Part shown: positions 16,509-25,538 of the stretch, piece by piece
Layout: every line of letters starts with the position of its first letter
How positions within the stretch are numbered: the first letter of the stretch is position 1
NCBI RefSeq assembly: GCF_018885265.1
Contig: NZ_CP076538.1
Coordinates: 3,136,001 to 3,200,000, forward strand
Direction of reading: 5' to 3'
DNA: 64,000 bases
Source of the DNA: Amycolatopsis aidingensis
Lineage (GTDB): Bacteria; Actinomycetota; Actinomycetes; Mycobacteriales; Pseudonocardiaceae
Program-made: the position numbers and the translations under genes
The notes under the pieces: model-generated
The model's input: only the letters and a program-made list of their open reading frames with translations
Told to the model about the DNA's origin: nothing
Database searches by the model: none

Positions 16509-17024
16509 CTACCGGGCGGCGAAGGGGAACCGGGCCCGTATCGACCAGTGGTCGGTGAACACCACGAGCCAGGCCTCCTCGAGCCGGGTGTGCACGGGCA
16601 GGTGCCGCCCGACCTGCCCCTCGATCTCCCCGGCCACCGGTTCGTCGATGCCCATCGCCACGGTCAGGTGTGGCGGCGGGTCGCCGAAGGCGCCGTCGTA
16701 GGGCAGCAGGCCGGGCCAGTGCCGCCGCACCGCGGTGGACAGTTCCCGGACGGCGGCCGGTGGTTCGGGCGGCAGGTACACGAAGCCGGGTTCCCGTGCG
16801 CAGCTGGTGAAGCCGATCTCGGCGGGCGGGTGTGCGGCGCAGATCGACTCCAGCGTGCCGACCGCCTCCGCGTCGAGCTCCTCCGCGGTCAGGAACGGAT
16901 ACAGCACGGAAAGGTGGGCAGGCACGTCCCGGACGATCCCGGGGTGCCGTTGCCGCACGGAGTCCAGCAACGGGTCGGCGGCGGGCACCGGGATCACCAC
17001 GGCGCTCTTGCCTGGTTGCGGCAT
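16509..17024 (-). CDS. 2'-5' RNA ligase family protein (2H phosphoesterase)
   Basis: This 171-residue protein has the two HxS/T motifs of the 2H family: HLSVLYPF near residue 37 and HLTVAMGI near residue 119. The spacing is normal for LigT/CPDase-like enzymes, which open 2',3'-cyclic phosphates or form 2'-5' bonds in RNA. The natural role is unknown in most actinobacteria. It lies 57 bases downstream of the AlkB-like gene, on the same strand, in a small group of nucleic-acid enzymes that ends with RecQ. Confidence 0.8.
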   Translation of the reverse strand: MPQPGKSAVVIPVPAADPLLDSVRQRHPGIVRDVPAHLSVLYPFLTAEELDAEAVGTLESICAAHPPAEIGFTSCAREPGFVYLPPEPPAAVRELSTAVRRHWPGLLPYDGAFGDPPPHLTVAMGIDEPVAGEIEGQVGRHLPVHTRLEEAWLVVFTDHWSIRARFPFAAR

Positions 17025-17081
17025 GGGTCCTTCCTACCGGAGATCGTTCCTGTGCGGCGCGCCACCTCCCGCGGCGGTGGG

Positions 17082-17711
17082 TCAGCGCACCCCGCGCGGC
17101 CGGAACTGGACGCTGATCCGCGGCCCGACCGGCCGATTCGTCTTGGGGATGGCATGTTCCCAGGTGCGCTGGCAGGAGCCGCCCATCACGATCAGGTCCC
17201 CGTGCCCGAGGGCGTGCCGCACCGTGCGGCCGCCGCCCCCGCGCGGGCGCAGCAGCAGCGCCCGTGGGGCGCCGAGCGACAGGATCGCCACCATGGTGTC
17301 CTCGGTGCCGCCCCGCCCGATGGTGTCCCCGTGCCAGGCGACGCTGTCCCGCCCGTCCCGGTAATAGCACAGCCCCGCGGTGCGGAACGGCTCGCCGAGC
17401 TCGGCGGCGTACCAGCCGCTCAGCGCGGTCATGGCCGCGGCGAGCATCGGGTCCGGCAGTGGGTCGTCCTCGCCGTAGAAGCACAGCAGCCGCGGCACCG
17501 ACACCACCCGGTCGTACATCCGGCGGCGTTCGGCATACCACGGCACCTGCCGCACCAGTGTGTCGAACAGCGCGTCCGCCCCGGTCAGCCAGCCGGGCAG
17601 CAGGTCGATCCAGGCACCATCGCCGAGCACGGTGCGCCGGGCGGTGTCCAGCGCACCCAGCCCGGTGGCCGCGGCCCCGTCGAAGAGCGAACCTTGCAGT
17701 GCGGGTGGCAT
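17082..17711 (-). CDS. AlkB-like 2-oxoglutarate/Fe(II) dioxygenase
   Basis: This 209-residue protein has the iron ligands of AlkB: HxD in VAWHGDTIG and the distal His in CQRTWEHAIPK. RISVQFRPRG holds the Arg that binds 2-oxoglutarate. LCYYRDGRDSVAWHGD matches the AlkB nucleotide-recognition segment. Such enzymes remove alkyl groups from bases by oxidation. The gene lies 34 bases after the recQ stop codon and before the 2H phosphoesterase, so the three may form a repair-related unit, though only spacing supports this. Confidence 0.85.
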   Translation of the reverse strand: MPPALQGSLFDGAAATGLGALDTARRTVLGDGAWIDLLPGWLTGADALFDTLVRQVPWYAERRRMYDRVVSVPRLLCFYGEDDPLPDPMLAAAMTALSGWYAAELGEPFRTAGLCYYRDGRDSVAWHGDTIGRGGTEDTMVAILSLGAPRALLLRPRGGGGRTVRHALGHGDLIVMGGSCQRTWEHAIPKTNRPVGPRISVQFRPRGVR

Positions 17712-17745
17712 GCCCGCAGCCTACCCGATGACTCGAACGAGTGTT

Positions 17746-19593
17746 CTACTCGGCGGTGAGCGTGTCCAGGATCTGCTGCCCGTACTTGGCCAGCTTGCTC
17801 TCGCCGACTCCGCTGACCGCGCCGAGCTCGGCCAGCGTTGCGGGCGCGTCGGTGGCGATCTGCCGCAGGGTGGCGTCGTGGAAGATCACGTACGCGGGCA
17901 CCCCCTGCTCCTTGGCGGTGGCCGCCCGCCAGGCCCGCAGCCGCTCGAACACCTCCGCGGCGTGCTCGGGCAGCTCGGCGGGCGTGGCCTTGCGGGACTT
18001 CGCCGCGCCCGTGGCGGAGCCACTGCCGGGCGCGGGCCGCGGCTCGCGCCGCAGCAGCACCTCCCGCCGCCTGCCGAGCACCTCGCCGCTGGCCTCGGTG
18101 AGGACCAGCGTGCCGTAGTCGCCCTCCACCGCGAGCAGCCGCTGTGCCAGCAGCTGCCGCACCACCCCGCGCCACTCGCTCTCGTGCAGCTCGGTGCCGA
18201 TGCCGAACACGGTCAGCTGGTCGTGCCGGTGCTGGGTGACCTTCGGGGTCTGCTTGCCGAGCAGGATGTCGATGACCTGGCCGGCGCCGAACTTCTGCCG
18301 CCGCTCCCGCTCCAGCCGGAACACCGTGGACAGCAGCTTCTGCGCGGCGACCGTGCCGTCCCAGGACTCCGGCGGGGTAAGGCAGGTGTCGCAGTTGCCG
18401 CACGGGCTGCCGTCCTGGCCGAAGTAGGCCAGCAGCTGCACCCGGCGGCACTCCACGGTCTCGCACAGCGCCAGCATGGCGTCCAGGTGGGTGGCCAGCC
18501 TGCGCTTGTGCGCCGCGTCGCCCTCGGAGATGTCGATCAGCTTGCGCTGCTGCACCACGTCCTGCAGCCCGTACGCCAGCCAGGCGGTCGCCGGCAGGCC
18601 GTCCCGGCCCGCTCGCCCGCTCTCCTGGTAGTACCCCTCCACCGACTTGGGCAGGTCAAGATGGGCGACGAAGCGTACGTCCGGCTTGTCGATGCCCATG
18701 CCGAAGGCGATCGTGGCGACGATGACCAGGCCGTCCTCGCGCAGGAACCGGGCCTGGTTGGCGGCGCGGTCGGACTTGTCCATCCCCGCGTGGTAGGGCA
18801 GCGCCTCGATCCCGTTGGACACAAGGAACTCGGCGGTCTTGTCCACCGAGGCCTTGGAGAGGCAGTAGACGATGCCCGCGTCCCCGGCGTGTTCGGTACG
18901 CAGCAGGTGCAGCAGCTGGCGCTTCGGCTCGTTCTTCGGCACGATCCGGTACTGGATGTTCGGCCGGTCGAAGCTGGCCACGAAGTGCCGCGCCTGCTCC
19001 AGGTTCAGCCGGGTGGCGATCTCCGCATGGGTGGCCTTGGTCGCCGTCGCGGTCAGCGCGATTCGCGGCACCGATGGCCAGCGCTCGTGCACTGTGGACA
19101 GTTGCAGGTAGTCCCGGCGGAAGTCGTGCCCCCACTGGGAGACGCAGTGCGCCTCGTCGATCGCGAACAACGCCACCGTGCCCCGGTCCAGCAGGTTCAG
19201 CGTGGCTTCCAGCAGCAGCCGTTCCGGCGCAAGGTACAGCAGGTCCAGCTCTCCGGCGAGGAACTGGGCCTCGACCATCCTGCGCTCGTCCGGGTCCTGC
19301 GTCGAGTTCAGGAACCCGGCCCGCACGCCGAGGTCGGCCAGCGCGTCGACCTGGTCCTGCATCAGCGCGATCAGCGGGGAGACCACGATGCCGACCCCGT
19401 CCCGCACCAGCGCCGGAATCTGATAACAGAGCGACTTGCCGCCACCGGTCGGCATCAGGACCAGCGCGTCGCCGCCCGCCACCACATGCTCGATGATGTC
19501 CTGCTGCTGCCCCCGGAAGGAGTCGTAACCGAAGACACGCCGCAGGACCTGGGTGGCGTCGCTGGTGGCTGGCGCGGTGCCGGGTGAAGTCAC
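17746..19593 (-). CDS. recQ: ATP-dependent DNA helicase RecQ
   Basis: This 615-residue superfamily 2 helicase has Walker A in LMPTGGGKSLCYQIP, Walker B in LFAIDEAHCVSQWGHDF, the TATAT motif, and motif VI in YYQESGRAGRDG. The zinc site uses CETVECRRVQLL, then CGNCDTCL, and an HRDC domain of about 75 residues closes the protein. It unwinds 3'-5' in recombination and fork repair. GTG 19593 overlaps the last 4 bases of the upstream ABC ATPase gene (GTGA), an unusual link between unrelated functions. The leader before this GTG is poor, so a later start is possible. Confidence 0.93.
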   Translation of the reverse strand: MTSPGTAPATSDATQVLRRVFGYDSFRGQQQDIIEHVVAGGDALVLMPTGGGKSLCYQIPALVRDGVGIVVSPLIALMQDQVDALADLGVRAGFLNSTQDPDERRMVEAQFLAGELDLLYLAPERLLLEATLNLLDRGTVALFAIDEAHCVSQWGHDFRRDYLQLSTVHERWPSVPRIALTATATKATHAEIATRLNLEQARHFVASFDRPNIQYRIVPKNEPKRQLLHLLRTEHAGDAGIVYCLSKASVDKTAEFLVSNGIEALPYHAGMDKSDRAANQARFLREDGLVIVATIAFGMGIDKPDVRFVAHLDLPKSVEGYYQESGRAGRDGLPATAWLAYGLQDVVQQRKLIDISEGDAAHKRRLATHLDAMLALCETVECRRVQLLAYFGQDGSPCGNCDTCLTPPESWDGTVAAQKLLSTVFRLERERRQKFGAGQVIDILLGKQTPKVTQHRHDQLTVFGIGTELHESEWRGVVRQLLAQRLLAVEGDYGTLVLTEASGEVLGRRREVLLRREPRPAPGSGSATGAAKSRKATPAELPEHAAEVFERLRAWRAATAKEQGVPAYVIFHDATLRQIATDAPATLAELGAVSGVGESKLAKYGQQILDTLTAE

Positions 19594-21116
19594 CCTGGCG
19601 ATTCTACGAGCCGCCCCTCACCGGTGTTCATCGCGTGCAGTACCGCGTGCGGGGTGATCTCCGCGCCGCGCAGAGTGGCGCACAGCCGGTTGCGATGGAA
19701 CACCAGCACCCGGTCGCACAGCAGCGGGAACTCGTCGAGGTCCGTCGAGCACAGCAGCATGATCGTGGCCTCGTCGACCTCGGAACGCAGCAGCGTGTAG
19801 ATGTCCTCCTTGCTGCCGATGCCGACTCCGCGGGTCGGGTCGTCCAGCAGGATCACCTTCGGCCGCGCCTCCAGCCACTTGGCCAGCACCACCTTCTGCT
19901 GGTTGCCGCCGGAGAGCATCCCGCAGCTGACGTCAGGGTGCGGGGCCCGGATCCGCAGCCGCTCGGCCAGTGCGGCGGCCCTGCTGCGCAGCGGGCCTGC
20001 CCGGACCAGCGCGCCGTCCCTTGCCAGCGCCACGGAGCGGATCTGCGCGATGTTCTCCCACATCGGCTTGTCCAGCATCAGGCCGAGCCTGCGCCGGTCC
20101 CCGGACACCAGTGCCACCCCAGCGTCGATCGCGGCCCGTAGCCTGCGCGGGGCGGGCGCGCCACCCGGCATTCGCACCCGGCCTGCCTCGGCCCTGCGCA
20201 GCCCGGCGACCACCTCGAGCACCGTGGTGTGCCCGGAGCCGACCAGCCCGGCGAGGCCGACCACCTCGCCGGGCTCGGCGGCGAAGCTGACGCCGGACAG
20301 CCGCCCCGGCACGGTGACCTCCTCGAACCGGAGTGTCCCTTGTGCACTGCCGGGGTGTGCGGGCGCGGTGCGCGCGGGTGGCCGTTGCTGCTGGTGCTCG
20401 CGGCCCAGCATGGCGGTCACCACGTCGGAGAGTTCCAGCTCGGCCCGCGGCACCCCGGCCAGCACCGTGCTGCCCTCGCGCAGCACGGTGATCTCGTCGC
20501 ACACGGCCATGACCTCTTCCAGCAGGTGCGAGACGAACACCACGGCCACCTGCCGGTCGCGCAGCGCCCGCAGGATGCCGAGCAGGCGTTCGGTGCTGGC
20601 CGCCTCCAGGGCCGAGGTCGGCTCGTCCAGGATCAGCACCTTCGGGTCGGTGAGCAGTGCCCTGGCGATCTCCACCAGCTGCCGCTGCGCCAGGGACAGC
20701 TGCCCCACCGGCTGCCGATGGTCGACATCGAGGCCGAGCTGGTCCAGCACGGGCCGGGCCCGCGCGAGCATGGCGGCCCGGTCCAGCAGCGGCCCCCGGC
20801 GGGCCTCCCGCATCGGGTAGAGGTTGGCAAGCAGGTCCAGATCCGGGAACAGGTTGAGTTCCTGGGACACCGCGGCCACCCCGTGCGCGGCCGCCTCGGC
20901 GGTGGAGGCGAAGGACATCTCCCGCCCTTCCAGGGTGAGGGAACCACCGTCCGGCCGGACCGCACCCGTGATGATCTTGATCAGGGTGGACTTGCCTGCG
21001 CCGTTCTCCCCGAGCAGCGCGTGCACCGAACCGCCGTGTACCCGGATACCGGCCTCCTGCAGGGCACGTACGCCACCGTAGGTCTTGGTGACGCCGTGCA
21101 CGTCGAGCACACTCAT
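19590..21116 (-). CDS. sugar ABC transporter, double ATP-binding protein (RbsA/MglA type)
   Basis: This 508-residue protein has two tandem nucleotide-binding domains. The first has GENGAGKST, LSLAQRQLVEIARAL and VLILDEPTSAL. The second has a changed Walker A (LVGSGHTTVLE) but the canonical LSGGNQQKVVLAKWL and VILLDDPTRGVG, the usual asymmetry of the CUT2 family. It powers import of a pentose, hexose or polyol. The gene is third in a minus-strand operon, 10 bases after the binding-protein gene, and runs into recQ by 4 bases. Confidence 0.92.
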   Translation of the reverse strand: MSVLDVHGVTKTYGGVRALQEAGIRVHGGSVHALLGENGAGKSTLIKIITGAVRPDGGSLTLEGREMSFASTAEAAAHGVAAVSQELNLFPDLDLLANLYPMREARRGPLLDRAAMLARARPVLDQLGLDVDHRQPVGQLSLAQRQLVEIARALLTDPKVLILDEPTSALEAASTERLLGILRALRDRQVAVVFVSHLLEEVMAVCDEITVLREGSTVLAGVPRAELELSDVVTAMLGREHQQQRPPARTAPAHPGSAQGTLRFEEVTVPGRLSGVSFAAEPGEVVGLAGLVGSGHTTVLEVVAGLRRAEAGRVRMPGGAPAPRRLRAAIDAGVALVSGDRRRLGLMLDKPMWENIAQIRSVALARDGALVRAGPLRSRAAALAERLRIRAPHPDVSCGMLSGGNQQKVVLAKWLEARPKVILLDDPTRGVGIGSKEDIYTLLRSEVDEATIMLLCSTDLDEFPLLCDRVLVFHRNRLCATLRGAEITPHAVLHAMNTGEGRLVESPG

Positions 21117-21126
21117 GCCGGCCCCG

Positions 21127-22206
21127 TCAGTTGGCCTCGGTCAGCGGCCGCATATGGGCCTGCGGGTCGGCGACCTGCGCGGCGGCCTCCTCGGCGAACC
21201 ACTCCTTGCGCGAGGCCTCGTTCGCCTGGCGCGCCATGATCTCGTCGATGTTCTCCGAGTTGATGATCAGCGAGCCGGTATTCCACCAGCCCTGCGGCAG
21301 CGGTTCGCCGGTCCGCGCGCTCTGCGCCAGCATGCGCACCGCCACGTAACCCTTCAGCCAGTGTTCCGGCGAGGCCAGCGCCGCCACGTAGCCCTCCTTG
21401 ACCCCGCGCAGCGCCTGCGGGTCGGGATCGCAGGAACCGACAAGGAAGCGGCGCCCGGTGTTCTTCTGGATCAGGGCAAGGGAAACCGCGTCCGAGGCGC
21501 CCGCCCCGATGTAGGCGATCGCGTCCGGATGCGCCTTCACGATGTCGTTCCACTTGTTGAAGTTCACCGAGGGCTCGGAGCCCGCGTCGAACGGACCGCG
21601 GATGCTCACCCCGGGACGCTCCTGCTCCAGTACCTCCCTGGTGCCGGCCAGCCGTTGCTCCAGCAGCGCCAGCCCGGGAATGTCGTTGCCGAGCACCACG
21701 TAGCCTTCCGCGTCCTCGGGAATGTGCTTGAGCAGTTCCCTGCCAAGCTCCCGGCCCAGCTCGGTGTTGCTGTTGCCGACGTAGAGCCCGACGTCGGTGC
21801 CCTCGGGGGGCACGGTGTCCACCGCCACCACCGGGACATCGGCGTCCTTGGCCTGCCGCAACGGCCGCACGAACAGGTCCGGGGTGAGGGTCTGCAGTGC
21901 GATCCCGTCGGCGGAGGTGCGGATGGCCGACTGGAACTGCGAGACCTGCGCCGGACCGTCGATGCTGGACGGGGCGTTCGCGGTCAGCTCGACCTCCCCG
22001 GCATCGGCCGCGGCGGCCTGCGCGCCGAAAGCCATTTCCTGGAACGGGTTCTGCGAGGTCGAGGCGTAGCTGAACGCCAGCTTCAGCGTGCCTTCCTGGC
22101 CGCCTGCCCCCTCGGAGGGGGACTGGCAGGCCACCAGCAGCAGCGCGCAGGCCGCTGCCGCCAGCCGGGCTGCCCTACGGCGAGGTTGTTGCGAAGGGAC
22201 CACCAT
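21127..22206 (-). CDS. sugar ABC transporter, substrate-binding lipoprotein
   Basis: This 359-residue secreted protein starts with a basic, hydrophobic signal ending in the lipobox LLVAC, so it would be anchored outside the membrane through the lipidated Cys near residue 27. The remainder is a periplasmic-binding-protein type I fold, with KLAFSYASTSQNPFQEMAFG and VVALGNDIPG-like segments seen in ribose-type receptors. I chose ATG 22206 because GGAAGGAAA lies about 8 bases before it; the ATG at 22239 would overlap the permease stop. It lies between the permease and ATPase genes. The ligand is unknown. Confidence 0.9.
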   Translation of the reverse strand: MVVPSQQPRRRAARLAAAACALLLVACQSPSEGAGGQEGTLKLAFSYASTSQNPFQEMAFGAQAAAADAGEVELTANAPSSIDGPAQVSQFQSAIRTSADGIALQTLTPDLFVRPLRQAKDADVPVVAVDTVPPEGTDVGLYVGNSNTELGRELGRELLKHIPEDAEGYVVLGNDIPGLALLEQRLAGTREVLEQERPGVSIRGPFDAGSEPSVNFNKWNDIVKAHPDAIAYIGAGASDAVSLALIQKNTGRRFLVGSCDPDPQALRGVKEGYVAALASPEHWLKGYVAVRMLAQSARTGEPLPQGWWNTGSLIINSENIDEIMARQANEASRKEWFAEEAAAQVADPQAHMRPLTEAN

Positions 22207-22235
22207 GATCTCGTTTCCTTCCGCTGGACGGGGTT

Positions 22236-23282
22236 TCACAGGCCGAATTCGGCTCGGCGGGCGCGTCGCCTGCTGCGCAGCAGGCTGTCCACGGCCACCG
22301 CCAGCAGCACGACCATTCCGCTGGCGAACGCGCTCCAGTTGGCGGGGATGCTGAAGTAGACGAGGCCGCTGGCCACCACGCTGAGCAGCACGGCGCCGAA
22401 CACCGCGCCGGCGACCGTGGCGCTGCCGCCGCGCAGCGGGGTTCCGCCGATCACCGCGGCCGCGATGGCCTGCAACTCCAGGCCGGTGCCCACGTTCGGG
22501 TCACCGGAGGTGAAGAAGGCCAGCCCGAGTACACCGGCGAGGCCGGCGAGGCCACCCGCCAGCACCAGCACGGCCATCCGGGTGCGCGGGGTGGAGATGC
22601 CGGAGAAGGTGGCGGCCTCGGGATTGGAGCCGATGGAACGGACCCGGTAGCCGAACGGGGTCAGCCGCAGCACCACGGTGAGCACGGCGACCACCGCGAT
22701 CACCACCCACACCGCGAAGGGCAGCCCGAGCGCGGTTCCGCCCACGATGGTGAAGAACGAGCTCTCCAGCGGCAGGCCGGTGACCTGCTGGCCATCGCTG
22801 AGGGCGAGTGCCAGCCCGCGGAAGACCTGCATCGTCGCCAGGGTCGCCACGATCGCCGGAATCGCGATGACCTGCACGATCAGCGCGTTCACCAGGCCCA
22901 GCGTGGCGCCGAGCGCGATCCCGGCCAGCGCGGCGAGCCACGGATCGAGCCCTTCCCGCATCAGCAGGCCGCAGGCGATCAGCGAGAGCGCGAAGTTGGA
23001 CCCCACCGAGAGGTCGATCTCCCGCATGGACAGCAGGAAGGACATGCCCGCGGCCAGCAGCGCCACGTACACCGCGCTCTGCAGCACATCGCGCAGCTGG
23101 CCGGGGTGGAAGAATCCCGGCTGCAGGATGCCGATCAGCAGCACCAGCACGATGAGGGCGGCGAGCACGCTGGCGGAGTCGGCCTGTAGCAACCGCCGGG
23201 GCCAGCCGGGTCCCTTCGGAGGTTGCCGGTCGCCGGAGGGCGCAGGGGCCGCGGTGTGCTCGCGCTCCAGCCGGTCGGTCAT
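22236..23282 (-). CDS. sugar ABC transporter permease (RbsC type)
   Basis: This 348-residue membrane protein has about ten hydrophobic segments and the family motif region GSNPEAATFSGIS with RTRMAVLVLAGG after it, typical of ribose-type (CUT2) permeases. REIDLSVGSNFALS is another conserved stretch. ATG 23282 is preceded by GAGGAG at 5 bases. It is the first gene of the importer operon. Only one permease gene is present, as is usual for this type, because it forms a homodimer. It diverges from the SDR gene across a 354-base control region. Confidence 0.9.
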   Translation of the reverse strand: MTDRLEREHTAAPAPSGDRQPPKGPGWPRRLLQADSASVLAALIVLVLLIGILQPGFFHPGQLRDVLQSAVYVALLAAGMSFLLSMREIDLSVGSNFALSLIACGLLMREGLDPWLAALAGIALGATLGLVNALIVQVIAIPAIVATLATMQVFRGLALALSDGQQVTGLPLESSFFTIVGGTALGLPFAVWVVIAVVAVLTVVLRLTPFGYRVRSIGSNPEAATFSGISTPRTRMAVLVLAGGLAGLAGVLGLAFFTSGDPNVGTGLELQAIAAAVIGGTPLRGGSATVAGAVFGAVLLSVVASGLVYFSIPANWSAFASGMVVLLAVAVDSLLRSRRRARRAEFGL

Positions 23283-23636
23283 CCCGCCTCCTCGTACTGT
23301 GCGGCATCTGGGTGACCACAGCCTGCGGGGCACGGCGGCGGGTGACTTGTACCTGTGTGCACTCTCCTTGTCGGGCAGCTCACGATGCGCCTCGATGAGG
23401 TCCGTTCGTGTCACCAGCGGGGATACCGTCTGGTCGTTCTGCATGCCGAGGGCCTGTTTCCGGAACCGGGCTTTCCCTGCGCACGGCGAGTGAAAGAACT
23501 CGCGTGGCGGAGCCCGCGGGCGGTGAGGCCGGGTGCATGACCTGCGACGGTGACGATCGCGGCCAGGTCCGAGCCCGGCCGAGCCGATCGCGTCCGCGAG
23601 TTTACAACAGGCACTGACCGGAAAGGACGGTACGAC
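23283..23636. other. 354-base divergent intergenic region between ABC importer and SDR
   Basis: No credible gene lies here. It must hold promoters for both directions. Inverted arms aactcgcg (23497-23504) and cgcgagtt (23595-23602) stand about 90 bases apart. The right part, from 23570 to 23602, closely matches 56664-56695 before the second IclR gene. No riboswitch or clear minus-10/minus-35 pair was recognised. Confidence 0.6.
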
Positions 23637-24461
23637 GTGGGTAGTTCTCCTGCCGGAACGAGCCCGCCCGAGCGGCTGGCGGGCAAGGTCGCCGTGATCA
23701 CCGGGGCGGGCACCGGGATCGGGGCCGCCACCGCCCGCCGGTTCGCCGCCGAGGGCGCGAGCGTGGTGCTCACCGGCCGCCGCGAGGAGCCGCTGCGCGC
23801 GGCGGCCGAGGGGCTGGGGGAGCGGGCGTTGTGCGTCCCGGCCGATGTGACCGAAGGGGCCGCGGTGCGGCGGCTGCGGGACGCGGCGCTGGAGCGCTTC
23901 GGCTGGCTGGACATCGTGGTGGCCAACGCGGGCGGGCACGGCTTCGGCGCCGCGGCCGATGTGGACGATCAGTCCTGGGAACACAGCCTGCGGGCCAATC
24001 TCACCAGCGCGTTCGTGACCGTCCGGGAGACACTGCCCGAGCTGCGCAAGCGCGGCGGCAGCGTGGTGGTGGTCTCCTCGCTCGCCGGGCTCACCGCGGG
24101 GCCGGAGGTGTGCGGGTACGTGACCGCCAAGCACGCCTTGCTCGGCCTCACCCGGTCCCTTGCCCGCGACTACGGCCGGGACGGGGTGCGGGTGAACGCG
24201 GTGTGCCCCGGCTGGGTGCGTACGCCGATGGCGGATGCCGAGATGGACGAGCTCGGGCGGCTGCACGGGATCGGGCGGCAGGAGGCCTATCGGCTGGCGA
24301 CCAAGGACACCCCGCTCGGCAGGCCGGCCGAACCGGAGGAGATCGCCTCGATCATCGCCTTCCTCGGCTCGGCCGACTCCGCCGTGATGACCGGCACGGT
24401 ACTGCCCGCCGACGCCGGCGCCACCGCCGTCGACCTGCCCACCCTCGCCTTCGCCCCCTGA
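23637..24461 (+). CDS. short-chain dehydrogenase/reductase
   Basis: This 274-residue classical SDR has TGAGTGIG for cofactor binding, VVANAGG, and the catalytic Ser, Tyr and Lys in VSSLAGLTAGPEVCGYVTAK. The Arg-rich TGRREEPLR after strand 2 favours NADP(H). GTG 23637, after AAAGGA at 9 bases, was chosen because the upstream extension is not family-like. It diverges from a sugar importer, so it may oxidise or reduce the imported sugar or polyol. That is inference from position only. Its stop lies 9 bases before a palindromic repeat shared with 59334-59414. Confidence 0.88.
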   Translation: MGSSPAGTSPPERLAGKVAVITGAGTGIGAATARRFAAEGASVVLTGRREEPLRAAAEGLGERALCVPADVTEGAAVRRLRDAALERFGWLDIVVANAGGHGFGAAADVDDQSWEHSLRANLTSAFVTVRETLPELRKRGGSVVVVSSLAGLTAGPEVCGYVTAKHALLGLTRSLARDYGRDGVRVNAVCPGWVRTPMADAEMDELGRLHGIGRQEAYRLATKDTPLGRPAEPEEIASIIAFLGSADSAVMTGTVLPADAGATAVDLPTLAFAP

Positions 24462-24470
24462 GCGGGACCG

Positions 24471-24545
24471 TGAACGTGGCTTTCGGGTCACCTGACGTCG
24501 CAAAGGTGCCGTTCGCAAAATCTGACGTCCGGAACGCCACGTTCA
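24471..24545. repeat. 75-bp palindromic repeat between convergent genes (copy 1)
   Basis: The ends tgaacgtggc and gccacgttca are perfect inverted repeats. The element fills the gap between two convergent genes and includes the AraC stop codon. It aligns without gaps to 59337-59411 at 57 of 75 positions by hand. It could fold as a bidirectional terminator. Confidence 0.75.
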
Positions 24546-25538
24546 GGGGCTTCCGGTGGCGGAGAGGTGGATGTCGGTGCCGCCCTCGCTGACGATGCGG
24601 TACTCGCGGGGCGGCAGGCCGTAGGCGGCTTTGAACAGGCGGCTGAAGTGCGCGGCGTCGATGAACCCCCAGTGCGCGGCCACACTGCTGACGGCGAGGT
24701 CGGACTGGTCGGGGTCGCGCAGGTCGCGGCGGCAGTGCTCCAGCCTGCGTTCCCGGATCCACCGGGACACCGTGGTGTTCTCCCTGCGGAACAGCTTGTG
24801 CAGGTAGCCGGTGGAGATGTGCATCGCAGCCGCCACCATGCCGGGGGTGAGGTCGGTGTCCTCGAGATGGGCCTCGATGAAAGACTTCGCGCGCAGCACC
24901 AGGGAACGGTGCCCCGGCGGGCGCCGGGTGGTGTCCTCGCCGAGCTGGCCCGCGAACGTCGTGGCCACCATGTCGACCACGTTGTCGGCGAGCCGCAGGG
25001 CCTGCGCCGCGTCGATCTCGTCCATTCTGGACACCAGGTTCAGCAGCAGCGGCCCGAGCAGCGCGCCCACGCTGTGCCGTCCGGACACCCTGCTCGCGGT
25101 GACCCGCTCCAGCTGCTCGGCTGGCAGGTGCAGGTTCCGGCGCGGGAACATCAGGGTCAGCATCTGGCAGGTGTCCTCGAACACCACGGTGTAGGGCCGG
25201 GAGGTGTCGTAGATCGCCAGGTCGCCTGGGGTGAGTGAGGCCTCCCTGCCGTCCTGCTGCACCAGGCAGTAGCCGCGCACCGGCATGCTCAGCTTGTAGT
25301 GCGGCGGCAGGTCGTCCTGCCTGCCGATCAGCCTGCCCGGCCGGTGCGCGCGGTGCGCGTCCGCGGTCACCTCGCCGACCCGCAACTCGCCGAACACCTG
25401 ACCCGCGATCTGGCCGCGGAAAGACTCGGCGTCGTCCAGCCGCATTTCCAGCGGTACATAGGCCTCCGAGGCGGCGGCCCGCCACAGTTCGGTGCGTTCG
25501 CGGGCGGGGACATCACTGGTACGAACGAGGATCGTCAT
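24543..25538 (-). CDS. AraC family regulator of the amine/homoprotocatechuate operon
   Basis: This 331-residue regulator has an N-terminal AraC-binding-like domain of the FeaR type (about 1-210) and a C-terminal double HTH. The first helix pair is in LTPGMVAAAMHISTGYLHKL and the second in VSSVAAHWGFIDAAHFSRLF. FeaR in Escherichia coli activates tynA and feaB for aromatic amines, and homologues of both lie upstream in this operon. The gene is last in the nine-gene run and overlaps the GMC gene by 4 bases, so it would control its own expression. Its sites are likely in 36122-36333. Confidence 0.88.
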   Translation of the reverse strand: MTILVRTSDVPARERTELWRAAASEAYVPLEMRLDDAESFRGQIAGQVFGELRVGEVTADAHRAHRPGRLIGRQDDLPPHYKLSMPVRGYCLVQQDGREASLTPGDLAIYDTSRPYTVVFEDTCQMLTLMFPRRNLHLPAEQLERVTASRVSGRHSVGALLGPLLLNLVSRMDEIDAAQALRLADNVVDMVATTFAGQLGEDTTRRPPGHRSLVLRAKSFIEAHLEDTDLTPGMVAAAMHISTGYLHKLFRRENTTVSRWIRERRLEHCRRDLRDPDQSDLAVSSVAAHWGFIDAAHFSRLFKAAYGLPPREYRIVSEGGTDIHLSATGSP